The notes beneath the pieces are model-generated. The model saw only the letters and a list, made by a program, of their open reading frames with translations. It was not told where the DNA came from and made no database searches. DNA of 64,000 nt, taken from assembly GCF_900100355.1 (NCBI RefSeq), contig NZ_FNFH01000003.1, positions 372,001-436,000 of the forward strand. The letters run 5' to 3'. Each line of letters begins with the position of its first letter. Within the stretch, counting starts at the first letter, position 1. Both the position numbers and the translations under genes were made by a program. This document shows, piece after piece, positions 34,533-42,653 of this stretch. This DNA comes from Microbulbifer yueqingensis (GTDB lineage Bacteria > Pseudomonadota > Gammaproteobacteria > Pseudomonadales > Cellvibrionaceae).

Positions 34533-34539
34533 GCCTAAC
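34533..34539 (-). other. Lone recombination core site GTTAGGC (attI or truncated attC)
   Basis: Minus-strand GAATAAACT-GTTAGGC lies 16 bases upstream of the first cassette gene. No matching left core is seen within 150 bases upstream, so it may be the attI core or the remains of an earlier attC. Confidence 0.5.
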
Positions 34540-34552
34540 AGTTTATTCAAAA

Positions 34553-34777
34553 GACGCGTCTATATATCCAGCTGTCGTCTATGCACGAGGCACGCCCTCT
34601 TCCAAAATGGAGACGAACTAAATCTTTCAATAGGTTGAAATACAATCAAGCCATCATATCGATGTAAAAACGCGACGCGTCAATACTCATCTTACTGATT
34701 GACGTATCATGATCATATTAAGCTTTCTATTAAAGTCAATGGCTTAGAAGTATTTCTCTACTGACAGATGACGCGTC
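34553..34777. repeat. Three GACGCGTC palindromes in the pre-array intergenic region
   Basis: The 8-bp palindrome occurs at 34553-34560, 34674-34681 and 34770-34777 inside otherwise AT-rich sequence. Spacings are 121 and 96 bases. They could be protein-binding sites; no function is known to me. Confidence 0.5.
34712..34739 (-). promoter_or_regulatory. Candidate outward promoter for the cassette array (Pc-like)
   Basis: Minus strand TTGACT (34739-34734), a 16-base spacer and TATGAT (34717-34712). It points into the array and lies about 195 bases upstream of the first cassette start, where an integron Pc promoter would be. The 426-base gap 34518-34943 is otherwise non-coding, AT-rich and contains three GACGCGTC palindromes. 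Confidence 0.5.
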
Positions 34778-34943
34778 TCGTGATATTCGGGATATGAACA
34801 GGACTTTGGCTATTTACCGGACACGCAATAGCCATCTGGAGATTTAGAAGATGTGTCAGGGAGGCTATCGCCTCCCTTAACAGGCCATTACAAGAAAACG
34901 TAACAGCGAATAGAGCAAGCCAAGAAATCTAGCGACCTTCGGC

Positions 34944-36122
34944 TCAGAAGGTATCGCCCGGCACCCGCACCCAACCTTCCATCAAAATCCGCGCACTACG
35001 ACTCATAATGGCCTTGGTAGCCGTCCACTGTCCGTTGACCACCTCCGCCTCCGCCCCAAGCCGCAGGGTCCCGGACGGATGGCCAAAGGTCACGGCATTG
35101 TGCTCCCCTCCCCCCGCGGCCAGATTCACCAGGGTACCGGGGATCGCGGCAGCAGTACCGATGGCGACGGCGGCGGTGCCCATCATGGCGTGGTGCAGTT
35201 TGCCCATGGACAGGGCACGCACCAGCAGGTCGATATCGCCTGCGGCGACCTTCTTGCCGCTGGAAGCCACATAGTCCTTTGGTTCCGCCACGAAGGCGAC
35301 TTTGGGGGTATGCTGGCGGCTGGCGGCTTCTTCCACATTGCTGATCAGGCCCATCTTGACCGCGCCATGCGCCCGGATGGTTTCGAACATGGCGAGGGCC
35401 TTGTCGTCACCGTTGATGGCTTCCTGCAACTCGGTACCCACGTACCCAATCTCGTCGGCGTTGACGAAAATGGTGGGGATGCCGGCGTTGATCATGGTGG
35501 CTTTCAGGGTACCAACGCCCGGCACCTCCAGGTCATCCACCAGGTTGCCGGTGGGGAACATGGCCCCGTCGCCGTCGGCCGGGTCCATGAATTCGACCTG
35601 GACTTCGGCCGCCGGGAAGGTGACGCCGTCCAGCTCGAAATCGCCGGTCTCTTGTACTTCCCCATTGGTGATGGGCACCTGGGCGATGATGGTCTTCTTG
35701 ATATTGGCCTGCCAGATACGCACGGTGCAGGTGCCGTTGTCCGGGATGCGTTCGGCATCGACGAAGCCGCTGTTGATGGCGAAGGCTCCCACGGCGGCGG
35801 TGAGGTTGCCGCAGTTGCCGGACCAGTCCACGAATGGCTTGTCGATGGCCACCTGGCCGAACAGGTAGTCCACGTCGTGGCCGGGCTGTTCGCTTTTCGA
35901 CAGGATCACGGTCTTGCTGGTGCTGGAGGTGGCGCCGCCCATGCCGTCGGTCTGCTTGCCGTAGGGATCGGGGCTGCCGATTACGCGCAGCAGCAGGTTG
36001 TCGCGGGCTTTTCCCGGTACCTGGGCGGCTTCCGGGAGGTCCTGCAGGCGGAAGAAGACGCCCTTGCTGGTGCCGCCGCGCATGTAGGTGGCGGGGATTT
36101 TGATTTGGGGTGCGAAGGTCAT
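34944..36122 (-). CDS. prpF: 2-methylaconitate cis-trans isomerase PrpF
   Basis: A 392-residue isomerase that converts the trans-methylaconitate made by AcnD into the cis form. The N-terminal IPATYMRGGTSKGVFFRLQDLP is diagnostic of PrpF/DUF453. GMGGATSSTSKTVIL, NCGNLTAAVGAFAI with the catalytic Cys, and GEHNAVTFGHPSGTLRLGAE are conserved. I start at MTFAPQIKIP (36122); further upstream the frame only reads through REP repeats. It is the last gene of the prp operon before the cassette array, 154 bases downstream of acnD. Confidence 0.94.
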   Translation of the reverse strand: MTFAPQIKIPATYMRGGTSKGVFFRLQDLPEAAQVPGKARDNLLLRVIGSPDPYGKQTDGMGGATSSTSKTVILSKSEQPGHDVDYLFGQVAIDKPFVDWSGNCGNLTAAVGAFAINSGFVDAERIPDNGTCTVRIWQANIKKTIIAQVPITNGEVQETGDFELDGVTFPAAEVQVEFMDPADGDGAMFPTGNLVDDLEVPGVGTLKATMINAGIPTIFVNADEIGYVGTELQEAINGDDKALAMFETIRAHGAVKMGLISNVEEAASRQHTPKVAFVAEPKDYVASSGKKVAAGDIDLLVRALSMGKLHHAMMGTAAVAIGTAAAIPGTLVNLAAGGGEHNAVTFGHPSGTLRLGAEAEVVNGQWTATKAIMSRSARILMEGWVRVPGDTF

Positions 36123-36153
36123 TAAAGAGTCTCGCATGAGTGTTTTTTGTGGT

Positions 36154-36265
36154 TGTAGGAGCCTGCTTGCAGGCGAGCGGTTCGAGCTTCGAAACATTCG
36201 CTTGCAAGCAAGCTCCTACGGGTGCTCTGTAGGTGGTTTGTTCGCCTGCAAGCAGGCTCCTACAG
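36154..36265. repeat. Cluster of three Pseudomonas-type REP palindromes
   Basis: Three units of the GTAGGAGCCTGCTTGCAGGC type, at 36154-36177 (forward), 36198-36221 and 36242-36265 (both reverse), in the acnD-prpF gap. Each is an imperfect hairpin and pairs in opposite orientation make a BIME-like array. Confidence 0.85.
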
Positions 36266-36276
36266 GGGGCTTCGCA

Positions 36277-38874
36277 TCAGGCCTGGGCTTCCGCTTCCAG
36301 GAAGTCCTTGGCGAAGCGCTGCAGTACACCGCCGGCGCCGTAGATGGAGACCTCTTCCTGGGTGTCCAGGCGGCAGGTTACCGGTACTTCTACGGTTTCA
36401 CCGCTCTTGCGGTGGATCAGCAGCGCCAGGGTCGCGCGGGGCTTGTGCTCGCCGATCACGTCGAAGGTCTCGGTGCCGTCGATGCCCAGGGTCTCACGGG
36501 TGGTGCCGGGCTGGAATTCCAGCGGCAGCACGCCCATGCCGATCAGGTTGGTGCGGTGGATGCGCTCGAAGCCCTCCGCCACGATCGCTTCCACACCGGC
36601 CAGCGCCACGCCCTTGGCGGCCCAGTCGCGGGAGGAGCCCTGGCCGTAGTCGGCGCCGGCGATAATGATCAGCGGCTGCTTGCGGTCCATATAGGTCTCG
36701 ATGGCTTCCCACATGCGGGTCACCTGCCCTTCCGGCTCGATGCGGGCCAGGGAGCCCTGCTTCACCTCACCGTTTTCGTCGCGCACCATTTCGTTCAGCA
36801 GCTTCGGGTTGGCGAAGGTGGCGCGCTGGGCGGTCAGGTGGTCGCCGCGATGGGTCGCGTAGGAGTTGAAGTCCTCCTCCGGCAGGCCCATTTTCGCCAG
36901 GTATTCACCCGCGGCACTGCTGGCCAGGATGGCGTTGGACGGCGACAGGTGGTCGGTGGTGATGTTGTCACCCAGCACCGCCAGCGGGCGCATGCCTTTC
37001 AGGCTGCGCTCTCCCGCTAAAGCGCCTTCCCAGTACGGCGGGCGGCGGATATAGGTGCTCTGCGGGCGCCAGTCGTACAGGGGCTGGCCCTTCTCCGCCT
37101 CGGCCTTGTTCAGGTCGAACATCGGGATGTAGACCTCGCGGAACTGCTCCGGCTTGACGCTCTCTTTGACGATCGCGTCGATCTCTTCGTCGCTCGGCCA
37201 GATATCCTTCAGGGTCACCGGGTTGCCGTCCTTGTCGTGGCCCAGTACGTCCTTCTCGATATCGAAACGGATGGTGCCGGCAATGGCATAGGCCACTACC
37301 AACGGCGGCGAGGCCAGGAAGGCCTGCTTGGCGTAGGGATGAATACGGCCATCGAAGTTACGGTTGCCGGACAGTACGGCGGTGGCGTACAGGTCGCGGT
37401 CGATCACTTCCTGCTGGATCTTCGGGTCCAGCGCGCCGCTCATGCCGTTACAGGTGGTACAGGCAAAGGCCACCACGTCGAAGCCCTGTTGCTGCAGTTC
37501 GGGCAGCAGGTCGGCTTCTTCCAGGTACATTTTTACGGTCTTGGAACCCGGTGCCAGGGAGGTCTTTACCCAGGGCTTGCGGGTCAGGCCCAGCTTGTTG
37601 GCGTTGCGCGCGATCAGGCCGGCGGCGATCATATTGCGCGGGTTGCTGGTGTTGGTGCAGCTGGTGATGGCGGCGATGATCACGGCACCATCGGGCATCA
37701 GGCCCTCTTCTTCCTCCCACTCTTTCGCGATTCCACGAGTGCCCAGTTCGGACACCGGCAGCAACGCGTGCGGGTTGGAGGGGCCGGCCAGGTTGCGGCC
37801 AACGGAGGAGAGGTCGAACTTCAGTACGCGCTCGTATTCGGCATCTTTGAGGCTGTCTGCCCAGAGGCCGGTTTCCTTGGCGAACTGTTCCACCAAAGCC
37901 ACCTGCTCGTCGTCGCGGCCGGTCAGCTTCAGGTAGTCGATGGTCTGCTCGTCGATGGCGAACATACCGGCGGTGGCACCGTATTCCGGTGTCATGTTGG
38001 CAATAGTGGCGCGGTCGCCCAGGCTCAGGCTGGAAGCGCCCTCGCCGAAGAATTCCAAGTAGGCGCCGACAACGCGCTCGCGGCGCAGGAATTCGGTCAG
38101 GGCCAGCACCATGTCGGTGCCGGTGATGCCCGGCTGCAGCTTGCCGGTCAGCTCAACGCCGACGATATCGGGCAGGCGCATATAGGAGGCGCGGCCGAGC
38201 ATGACGCTCTCGGCTTCCAGGCCGCCGACGCCTACTGAAATGACGCCCAGCGCATCCACCATCGGGGTATGGCTGTCGGTGCCGACGCAGGTATCCGGGA
38301 AGGCGACACCATCTTTCTTCTGCACCACCGGGGACATCTTCTCCAGGTTGATCTGGTGCATGATGCCGTTGCCGGGCGGGATCACGTCCACGTTCTCGAA
38401 CGCGGTCTTGGTCCAGTTGATAAAGTGGAAGCGGTCCTCATTGCGGCGCTCTTCCACCGCGCGGTTTTTCTCGAATGCATCCTTCTCGAAGCCCGCATGC
38501 TCCACCGCCAGCGAGTGGTCGACAATCAGCTGGGTAGGCACCACCGGGTTGACCTTGGCCGGGTCGCCACCCTTCTCGGCGATGGCATCGCGCAGGCCGG
38601 CCAGGTCCACCAGGGCGGTCTGGCCGAGGATGTCGTGGCAGACGACGCGCGCGGGGAACCAGGGGAAGTCCAGGTCGCGCTTGCGCTCAATCAGCTGCTT
38701 GAGGGCGTCGGTGAGCATTTCCGGCTCGCAGCGACGCACCAGGTTCTCCGCCAGGATGCGGGAAGTGTACGGCAGTTTTTCATAGGCACCCGGCTGAATA
38801 TTTTCGACGGCCTCGCGGGTGTCGAAAAAGTCGAGGTCTGTGCCGGGGAGTTTTTTGCGGTATTCGGTGTTCAT
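36277..38874 (-). CDS. acnD: Fe/S-dependent 2-methylcitrate dehydratase AcnD
   Basis: An 865-residue aconitase-family enzyme of the methylcitrate cycle, acting with PrpF. The [4Fe-4S] cysteines are in AITSCTNTSNP and FACTTCNGM; CVGTDSHTPMVDALGVISVGVGGLEAE and GADYGQGSSRDWAAKG are family active-site motifs. The start is MNTEYRKKLPGTDLDFFD (38874); residues further upstream are not conserved. The next gene, prpC, is 128 bases upstream with an inverted repeat in the gap. Confidence 0.95.
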   Translation of the reverse strand: MNTEYRKKLPGTDLDFFDTREAVENIQPGAYEKLPYTSRILAENLVRRCEPEMLTDALKQLIERKRDLDFPWFPARVVCHDILGQTALVDLAGLRDAIAEKGGDPAKVNPVVPTQLIVDHSLAVEHAGFEKDAFEKNRAVEERRNEDRFHFINWTKTAFENVDVIPPGNGIMHQINLEKMSPVVQKKDGVAFPDTCVGTDSHTPMVDALGVISVGVGGLEAESVMLGRASYMRLPDIVGVELTGKLQPGITGTDMVLALTEFLRRERVVGAYLEFFGEGASSLSLGDRATIANMTPEYGATAGMFAIDEQTIDYLKLTGRDDEQVALVEQFAKETGLWADSLKDAEYERVLKFDLSSVGRNLAGPSNPHALLPVSELGTRGIAKEWEEEEGLMPDGAVIIAAITSCTNTSNPRNMIAAGLIARNANKLGLTRKPWVKTSLAPGSKTVKMYLEEADLLPELQQQGFDVVAFACTTCNGMSGALDPKIQQEVIDRDLYATAVLSGNRNFDGRIHPYAKQAFLASPPLVVAYAIAGTIRFDIEKDVLGHDKDGNPVTLKDIWPSDEEIDAIVKESVKPEQFREVYIPMFDLNKAEAEKGQPLYDWRPQSTYIRRPPYWEGALAGERSLKGMRPLAVLGDNITTDHLSPSNAILASSAAGEYLAKMGLPEEDFNSYATHRGDHLTAQRATFANPKLLNEMVRDENGEVKQGSLARIEPEGQVTRMWEAIETYMDRKQPLIIIAGADYGQGSSRDWAAKGVALAGVEAIVAEGFERIHRTNLIGMGVLPLEFQPGTTRETLGIDGTETFDVIGEHKPRATLALLIHRKSGETVEVPVTCRLDTQEEVSIYGAGGVLQRFAKDFLEAEAQA

Positions 38875-38910
38875 GAAAATCAGACTCGAATAAAACTTGG
38901 GGTACTTCGG

Positions 38911-38990
38911 CGTCATCCCGGCGCAGGCCGGGATCCAGTGCTCGCTGGGATTTCAGTAGAGCTGGATTCCGGCCTGCGCCGGAATGACGA
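38911..38990. repeat. Dispersed inverted repeat between prpC and acnD
   Basis: Left arm CGTCATCCCGGCGCAGGCCG... and right arm ...CGGCCTGCGCCGGAATGACG, each itself palindromic at its core. It belongs to the common GTCATTCCGGCGCAGGCCGG class of dispersed repeats and recurs at 40172-40253. Confidence 0.85.
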
Positions 38991-39002
38991 GTAAAAAGTA
39001 AA

Positions 39003-40130
39003 TTAACCGCGTTCGGCGATCGGAGTTACCTTGCGCAGCTCCGGGCCGACATATTCCGCGCTCGGGCGGATAATGCGGTTGTCGGCGCGCTGCTCGAATA
39101 CGTGGGCGGCCCAGCCGGTTACGCGGGACATTACGAAAATCGGCGTGAACAGCTTGGTGGGAATGCCCATAAAGTGATACGCGGAAGCGTGGAAGAAGTC
39201 GGCGTTGCAGAACAGCTTCTTCTCGCGCCACATGACTTCCTCGCAGCGCACGGAAACCGGGTACAGCACCTCGTCACCCACATCGGCTGCAAGCTTCTCG
39301 GCCCACTGCTTGATGATGGCGTTGCGCGGGTCGGACTCGGTGTAGACCGCGTGGCCGAAGCCCATGATCTTTTCCTTGCGCTCCAGCATGCCCAGCAGCT
39401 CTTTCTCCGCTTCTTCCGGCGAGGAGAAGCGCTCGATCAGCTCCATGGCCGCCTCGTTGGCACCGCCGTGCAGCGGACCGCGCAGGGAACCGATGGCACC
39501 GGTGATGCAGCTGAACAGGTCGGACAGGGTGGAGGCGCAGACGCGCGCGGTAAAGGTGGACGCGTTGAACTCGTGCTCTGCGTACAGGATCAGGGAAACG
39601 TTCATCACCTGTGCGTGCAGGTCATTCGGCTTCTCGCCGCGCAGCATGTGCAGGAAGTGGCCGCCGATGGAGTCGTCATCGGTTTCGGTCTCGATGCGCA
39701 CGCCGTCGTGGGTGAAGCGGTACCAGTAGCAGATGATGGACGGGAACGCGGCCAGCAGGCGGTTGGCGCGGTCGTACTGCTGGTCGAAGGACTCCTCGCC
39801 CTCCAGGTTGCCCAGCATTGAGCAGCCGGTGCGCATAACATCCATCGGGTGCGCGTCGGCGGGGATGCGCTCCAGCACTTCTTTCAGCGCCTGCGGCAGG
39901 CCGCGCATGCCCTTGAGGGTGCCCTTGTAATCCGCCAGCTGTGCACTGGTGGGCAGCTCGCCATTGAAAATCAGGTAAGCGACTTCCTCGAACTCGCAGT
40001 TTTCCGCCAGGTCCTTGACGTCGTAACCGCGGTAGGTCAGGCCGGAGCCGCTCTTGCCTACGGTGGACAGTGCGGTTTTGCCGGCTACCTGGCCGCGGAG
40101 GCCTGCGCCTCCTACTTTCTTCTCTGCCAT
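39003..40130 (-). CDS. prpC: 2-methylcitrate synthase PrpC
   Basis: A 375-residue citrate synthase homologue that condenses propionyl-CoA and oxaloacetate. Catalytic His residues are in PLHGGANEAAM and MGFGHAVYTESDPR, with the active-site Asp near NADFFHASAYH. GLTYRGYDVKDLAENCEFEEVAYLIFNGELP is typical. The start MAEKKVGGAGLRGQ (40130) has GGGGAATTAGAG upstream; the longer reading encodes repeat sequence. It is part of the prpR-prpB-prpC-acnD-prpF operon. Confidence 0.95.
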   Translation of the reverse strand: MAEKKVGGAGLRGQVAGKTALSTVGKSGSGLTYRGYDVKDLAENCEFEEVAYLIFNGELPTSAQLADYKGTLKGMRGLPQALKEVLERIPADAHPMDVMRTGCSMLGNLEGEESFDQQYDRANRLLAAFPSIICYWYRFTHDGVRIETETDDDSIGGHFLHMLRGEKPNDLHAQVMNVSLILYAEHEFNASTFTARVCASTLSDLFSCITGAIGSLRGPLHGGANEAAMELIERFSSPEEAEKELLGMLERKEKIMGFGHAVYTESDPRNAIIKQWAEKLAADVGDEVLYPVSVRCEEVMWREKKLFCNADFFHASAYHFMGIPTKLFTPIFVMSRVTGWAAHVFEQRADNRIIRPSAEYVGPELRKVTPIAERG

Positions 40131-40171
40131 CTCTAATTCCCCTATTTCTTTCAATGTTTTCTTTAGTACAT

Positions 40172-40253
40172 CGTCATGCCGGACTTGGTCCGGCATCCAG
40201 TGCGGAGTTTCTTACCACCCCCGGACTGGATCCCGGCCTGCGCCGGGATGACA
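40172..40253. repeat. Dispersed inverted repeat between prpB and prpC
   Basis: Arms CGTCATGCCGGACTTGGTCC... and ...CGGCCTGCGCCGGGATGAC, same family as 38911-38990, in the 133-base gap upstream of prpC. Confidence 0.85.
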
Positions 40254-40263
40254 GTAGGTAAAA

Positions 40264-41142
40264 TTACTTCTTGAACAGCTCGTCGAGCTTTTCTTCAAAC
40301 TCGTGGTAGTTCAGGTAGTCATACAGCTCCGCACGGGTCTGCATGGTATCCACCACCACCTGCTGGTCGCCGTTTTCCAGGATGCTGGTGTAGACGTTCT
40401 CCGCGGCCTTGTTCATGGCGCGGAAGGCCGACAGCGGGTACAGCACCATATCCGCACCAGACTCCGCCAACTCCGCCTTGTTGTACAGCTTTGTTTTGCC
40501 GAACTCGGTGATATTGGCAAGGATCGGCACATTCAGCGCATCCTTGAAGGCGCGGTAGTGCTCCAGTTCGGTGACCGCCTCGGCGAAGATGCCGTCGGCA
40601 CCGGCCTCGATACAGGCCTGGGCGCGATCGATGGCGGCGTCGAGACCTTCCTGGGCGAAGGAGTCGGTACGGGCCATGATGAAGAAGTTGTCGTCGGTAC
40701 GGGCGTCAACCGCCGCCTTGATGCGATCGACCATCTCTTCCTTGCTGACGATTTCCTTGTTCGGGCGGTGGCCACAGCGTTTCTGCGCCACCTGGTCCTC
40801 GATGTGTACCGCAGCCGCTCCGGCACGGATCATCTCCTTGATGGTGCGGGCAATATTGAAGGCCCCGCCCCAGCCGGTATCGATATCCACCAGCAGCGGC
40901 AGCTCGCTGGCGGCGGTGATGCGGCGTACGTCCTCGAGCACATTATCGAGGCTGGTCATGCCCAGGTCCGGCAGGCCGTAGGAGGCATTGGCGACGCCGG
41001 CGCCCGACAGGTAGATTGCCTTGTGGCCGATCCGCTCCGCCATGATGGCGGTGTAGGCATTGATGGTGCCCACCACCTGCAGCGGGTTGTTTTCGGCAAG
41101 GGCGCGACGGAAACGTGCGCCGGCAGAGAGAGTCTGGCTCAT
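40264..41142 (-). CDS. prpB: Methylisocitrate lyase PrpB
   Basis: A 292-residue lyase that splits 2-methylisocitrate into pyruvate and succinate. The signature [11 protein letters not shown] contains the catalytic Cys loop (KRCGH); [39 protein letters not shown] and VDIDTGWGG (metal site) are conserved. It follows the GntR regulator gene by three bases and opens the catabolic genes. Confidence 0.96.
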   Translation of the reverse strand: MSQTLSAGARFRRALAENNPLQVVGTINAYTAIMAERIGHKAIYLSGAGVANASYGLPDLGMTSLDNVLEDVRRITAASELPLLVDIDTGWGGAFNIARTIKEMIRAGAAAVHIEDQVAQKRCGHRPNKEIVSKEEMVDRIKAAVDARTDDNFFIMARTDSFAQEGLDAAIDRAQACIEAGADGIFAEAVTELEHYRAFKDALNVPILANITEFGKTKLYNKAELAESGADMVLYPLSAFRAMNKAAENVYTSILENGDQQVVVDTMQTRAELYDYLNYHEFEEKLDELFKK

Positions 41143-41145
41143 TGG

Positions 41146-41811
41146 CTACCTCAGTTTATTTTCAATGTTTTGCCGCGAGGCACGGATATGGCGACGCATG
41201 AGCAGCTCGGCAAGGTCGCCATCCCCGGCCTCGATGGCCTCGATGATATGGCTGTGTTCGCGGAAAGCCCGCTGGGCGCGGGGACTGGCCATGCCCAGCT
41301 GGTAACGGTACATGCGCACGCGGTAATAAAGGCGATTGCAGAGTGTGTCGATCAGCAGGTCGTTACCCGAAGCCTGCACAATGCGGAAGTGAAAGTCGAA
41401 ATCGCCCTCGGGCTGGAAATAGGCCCGGCCCGCGCGCAGTTCTTCCTGCTGCTCATGGTGCTCGAGCATCCGGCGCAACTCGGCCAGGTCCTCCGCGGTA
41501 CGGGCACCGGCAGCGAGCCGGCAGGCCATGCCTTCCAGGGCCTCACGCACGTCATAGAGCTCCAGCAGGCCGCGCTCGGTCAGCTCCACCACCCGTGCGC
41601 CCACATTGATGCGGCGCTCCAGCAACCCCAGCGCCTCCAGGCGCATCAGTGCCTCTCGCAGGCTGCCGCGGCTAGCCTCGAAGCGACGCGCGAGCTCCGG
41701 CTCGCTGATTTTGCTCCCGGCGGCGATGCGTCCCTCAACGATTTCGGCCCGCAGTGTCTCGAACAGGCGATCTGCCAGGGTCCGGGGGGCCTCGCTGGGG
41801 GCGGCTTTCAC
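41146..41811 (-). CDS. GntR/FadR-family regulator of the propionate operon
   Basis: A 221-residue regulator: winged helix-turn-helix at about 10-70 (LADRLFETLRAEIVEGRIAAGSKISEPELARRFEASRGSLREALMRLEALGLLERR) and a helical FCD effector domain at about 85-215 (DVREALEGMACRLAA, FDFHFRIVQASGND, REHSHIIEAIEAGD). It precedes prpB by three bases, as in other GntR-controlled prp operons. I place the start at GTG 41811 (or TTG 41826): the upstream ATG at 41868 lies within a good -10 box and so before the transcript. Expected to be relieved by a methylcitrate-cycle intermediate (inference). Confidence 0.86.
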   Translation of the reverse strand: MKAAPSEAPRTLADRLFETLRAEIVEGRIAAGSKISEPELARRFEASRGSLREALMRLEALGLLERRINVGARVVELTERGLLELYDVREALEGMACRLAAGARTAEDLAELRRMLEHHEQQEELRAGRAYFQPEGDFDFHFRIVQASGNDLLIDTLCNRLYYRVRMYRYQLGMASPRAQRAFREHSHIIEAIEAGDGDLAELLMRRHIRASRQNIENKLR

Positions 41812-41837
41812 GTGTGAATCATTCAAGCTGGAACCAG

Positions 41838-41922
41838 ATTGTCGACAATCCAAAAGGAAGCCCACCATAAAGCAGCAGGAATGTGCGGTCAACCCTGTAG
41901 CCATACCCACATTGTTGACAAT
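41838..41922 (-). promoter_or_regulatory. prp operon promoter with two palindromic GntR operators
   Basis: ATTGTCGACAAT (41838-41849, perfect palindrome) and ATTGTTGACAAT (41911-41922, one mismatch) have centres 73 bp apart. Between them, on the minus strand, lies TTGACC (41892-41887), a 17-base spacer and TATGGT (41869-41864). The downstream operator sits just after the predicted start site. The motif agrees with that reported for GntR-type propionate regulators. The 317-base gap 41812-42128 holds this and no other gene. Confidence 0.82.
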
Positions 41923-42128
41923 TTTGCCTATCTGGGAACCAGTTGGGCGATGGTAGTCTTGAGCGCTCCAAGCGGGCATAATAGCGCCCGCAGCGGGAAG
42001 CGCGTGTCGCCCACCGGTCCGCGATCTATCCTAGAGAAGGACCAGGACAGGCGGGGGATCACGCTCAGCTGAAAATGACGGGTGGATTCCATTGTTCCGA
42101 CCTGCCAGTTTCCGGGTACAGTGACGTT

Positions 42129-42653
42129 ATGCCGAAAAGTTTTATCAGGCGCTGGCTGCCGACCCCCGAACAGGTGCGGGCCAATAAGGGCCTGGGCTTT
42201 TTGGGCTCCCTGCTGCACGACCCCAACCTGTTCCACCTGAATCGCCACTCGGTATCGGTAGCCTTTGCCGTGGGCGTATTTACCAGTTTCCTGCCGCTGC
42301 CCGGCCAGATGGTGATAGCCGCCCTGCTGGCGCTGTGGTTCCGGTGCAACCTGCCCCTGTCCATGATCCTGGTCTGGATCAGCAACCCGATCACCATGCC
42401 GGCCATTTTCTACAGCACCTACAAGCTGGGTGCCTGGATCCTGGGCACGCCGCCGCTGGATTTCAGGCTGGAGCTTTCGTGGGAGTGGTTGACCGGTGAG
42501 GTGGGCAAGATCTGGCTGCCGCTGTTTTTCGGCTCACTGCTGGCCGGGATCTTCTTTGCGGCCGTCTCCTATTTCGGCATGCAGGCCCTCTGGCGCTGGC
42601 ATGTGCTGAAACGCTGGAAAATCCGGCTGGAACGCCGCTCAGCGATCCATTGA
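42129..42653 (+). CDS. DUF2062-family membrane protein
   Basis: A 174-residue inner-membrane protein. The family core VAFAVGVFTSFLPLPGQMVIAALLALWFRCNLPLSMILVWISNPITMPAIFYSTYKLG (two helices with NP) is DUF2062; a third helix follows at about 130-155. The start MPKSFIRRWLPTPEQV at 42129 is the family start; an earlier in-frame Met adds unconserved residues. In P. aeruginosa this gene lies between comEC and lolC (recalled); here it is still next to lolE but far from comEC. Function not established. Confidence 0.85.
   Translation: MPKSFIRRWLPTPEQVRANKGLGFLGSLLHDPNLFHLNRHSVSVAFAVGVFTSFLPLPGQMVIAALLALWFRCNLPLSMILVWISNPITMPAIFYSTYKLGAWILGTPPLDFRLELSWEWLTGEVGKIWLPLFFGSLLAGIFFAAVSYFGMQALWRWHVLKRWKIRLERRSAIH

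Larger units (their letters stand above)
29665..34539 (-). mobile_element. Integron gene-cassette array without integrase (CALIN-like)
   Basis: Six minus-strand genes, visibly richer in AT than both flanks, are separated by short imperfect palindromes. At least two of these (34131-34223, 33274-33343) are textbook attC sites, with RYYYAAC at one end and GTTRRRY at the other. The genes are unrelated to each other, each ends inside or just before an attC, and all face the same way, which defines a cassette array. No integrase gene is present in the window. The far end (29640) abuts the RAYT/REP debris. Confidence 0.85.

Noticed and set aside
29665-34539. The whole AT-rich block as a prophage.
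   Set aside because: No structural, lysis, packaging or phage-integrase genes are present; attC sites explain the layout better.
36154-36265. A tRNA-like GGTTCGAGC sequence near the REP cluster.
   Set aside because: No cloverleaf can be built; it is part of the REP cluster. No tRNA or rRNA gene was seen anywhere in the window.
41146-41979. Longer GntR regulator starting at 41979 or 41868.
   Set aside because: The added residues would be encoded across the promoter and both operators, and are not typical of the family.
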